Translations under genes and position numbers: made by a program
Assembly: GCF_001434255.1 (NCBI RefSeq)
Contig: NZ_AZEY01000050.1
Coordinates: 1-41,374, forward strand
From: Lentilactobacillus diolivorans DSM 14421
GTDB lineage: Bacteria > Bacillota > Bacilli > Lactobacillales > Lactobacillaceae
Reading direction: 5' to 3'
DNA length: 41,374 bases
Shown here: positions 41,141 to 41,374 of the stretch, piece by piece
Position numbering within the stretch: position 1 is the stretch's first letter
Layout of the letters: each line of letters starts with the position of its first letter
Notes under the pieces: model-generated
What the model saw: the letters and a program-made list of their open reading frames with translations, nothing else
Told to the model about the DNA's origin: nothing
The model's database searches: none

Positions 41141-41374
41141 TTATAAATCTTTTTCGAGTTTCTTTTTTAAGTCTTCATAACCCGGCTTGCCCAATAAAGC
41201 AAACATATTTTGCTTGTAAGCTTCAACACCTGGTTGGTTGAATGGATTAATCCCGTTTAAGTAACCGGAAATCGCAACGGCGACCTCAAAGAAGTAAATC
41301 AAGTAGCCCAAGGTATAAGGGGTTTGATCCGGAATATGGACGCTCATATTTGGCACGTTACCATCGGTATGGGC
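41141..41374 (-). CDS. pgi: Glucose-6-phosphate isomerase, C-terminal part (partial)
   Basis: The frame is open through the window edge and ends at 41141. The visible 77 codons begin [15 protein letters not shown] and contain [32 protein letters not shown] and a final [17 protein letters not shown]. These are C-terminal signatures of the glycolytic isomerase that converts glucose-6-phosphate to fructose-6-phosphate. The start lies outside the window. Confidence 0.92.
   Translation of the reverse strand, partial: AHTDGNVPNMSVHIPDQTPYTLGYLIYFFEVAVAISGYLNGINPFNQPGVEAYKQNMFALLGKPGYEDLKKKLEKDL

Noticed and set aside
1-41374. CRISPR array, tRNA or rRNA genes, insertion sequence transposase
   Set aside because: I saw no regularly spaced repeats, cloverleaf, rRNA segments or transposase-like frames in the window.

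Overview
The window looks like a chromosomal segment of a low-GC, Gram-positive lactic acid bacterium of the family Lactobacillaceae. A heterofermentative Lentilactobacillus-like species is my best guess, from protein style alone. The signs are AGGAGG-type ribosome sites, T-box leaders, lipobox lipoproteins, a PepC-type aminopeptidase, a vitamin ECF substrate subunit and many palindromic intergenic terminators. I see no rRNA, tRNA, CRISPR array, transposase or prophage.

Layout. 1-0.84 kb: tail of an unidentified gene, then tenA (thiamine salvage). 1.1-3.2 kb: NatAB/YhaQP-like ABC exporter. 3.5-9.96 kb: complete oligopeptide importer operon oppABCDF behind a T-box leader, with one small membrane-protein locus, interrupted by an in-frame TGA, between oppC and oppD. 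10.2-11.6 kb: permease/ATPase ABC pair. 11.7-13.9 kb: P-loop kinase-like protein, an internally deleted aspartate racemase pseudogene, a membrane protein and a lipoprotein. 14.0-15.3 kb: dsdA. 15.4-18.4 kb (minus): serine hydrolase and lipoprotein pair, and an AEC-type transporter. 18.7-21.6 kb (minus): XRE regulator, YxlE-like small protein, ABC ATPase and permease. 21.9-23.1 kb (minus): PadR regulator with a DUF1129-like membrane protein. 23.5-24.7 kb: MFS transporter. 24.9-26.46 kb (minus): cobalamin-independent methionine synthase-like enzyme behind a second T-box. 26.56-28.7 kb: pyridoxal kinase, DUF436 protein and ECF S component. 28.8-31.0 kb: small membrane protein, frameshifted GNAT acetyltransferase, PepC. 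31.03-31.4 kb: cluster of palindromes and repeats. 31.6-33.8 kb: short UvrA paralogue. 34-38.9 kb: YdeI-like protein, GT-C-like membrane protein, lipoprotein, LacI regulator and small ORFs. 39.1-41.0 kb: secreted S53 (sedolisin) protease. The window ends inside pgi (minus strand).

How it fits together. Nitrogen and amino-acid acquisition is the main theme: the Opp importer, PepC and the secreted S53 protease could jointly feed on peptides. The two T-box leaders align at the specifier loop and both show AUG there. The peptide importer and the methionine synthase-like gene therefore probably belong to one methionine-starvation response. A second theme is vitamin economy (tenA; kinase plus ECF subunit plus DUF436). 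Three loci show decay: the racemase (deletion), the GNAT (one extra C in a C5 run) and the small opp membrane gene (in-frame TGA). No wholly new system is evident. The best leads are the methionine T-box on opp, the opp small-membrane locus, the DUF436/B6 cluster and the 31 kb palindrome cluster.
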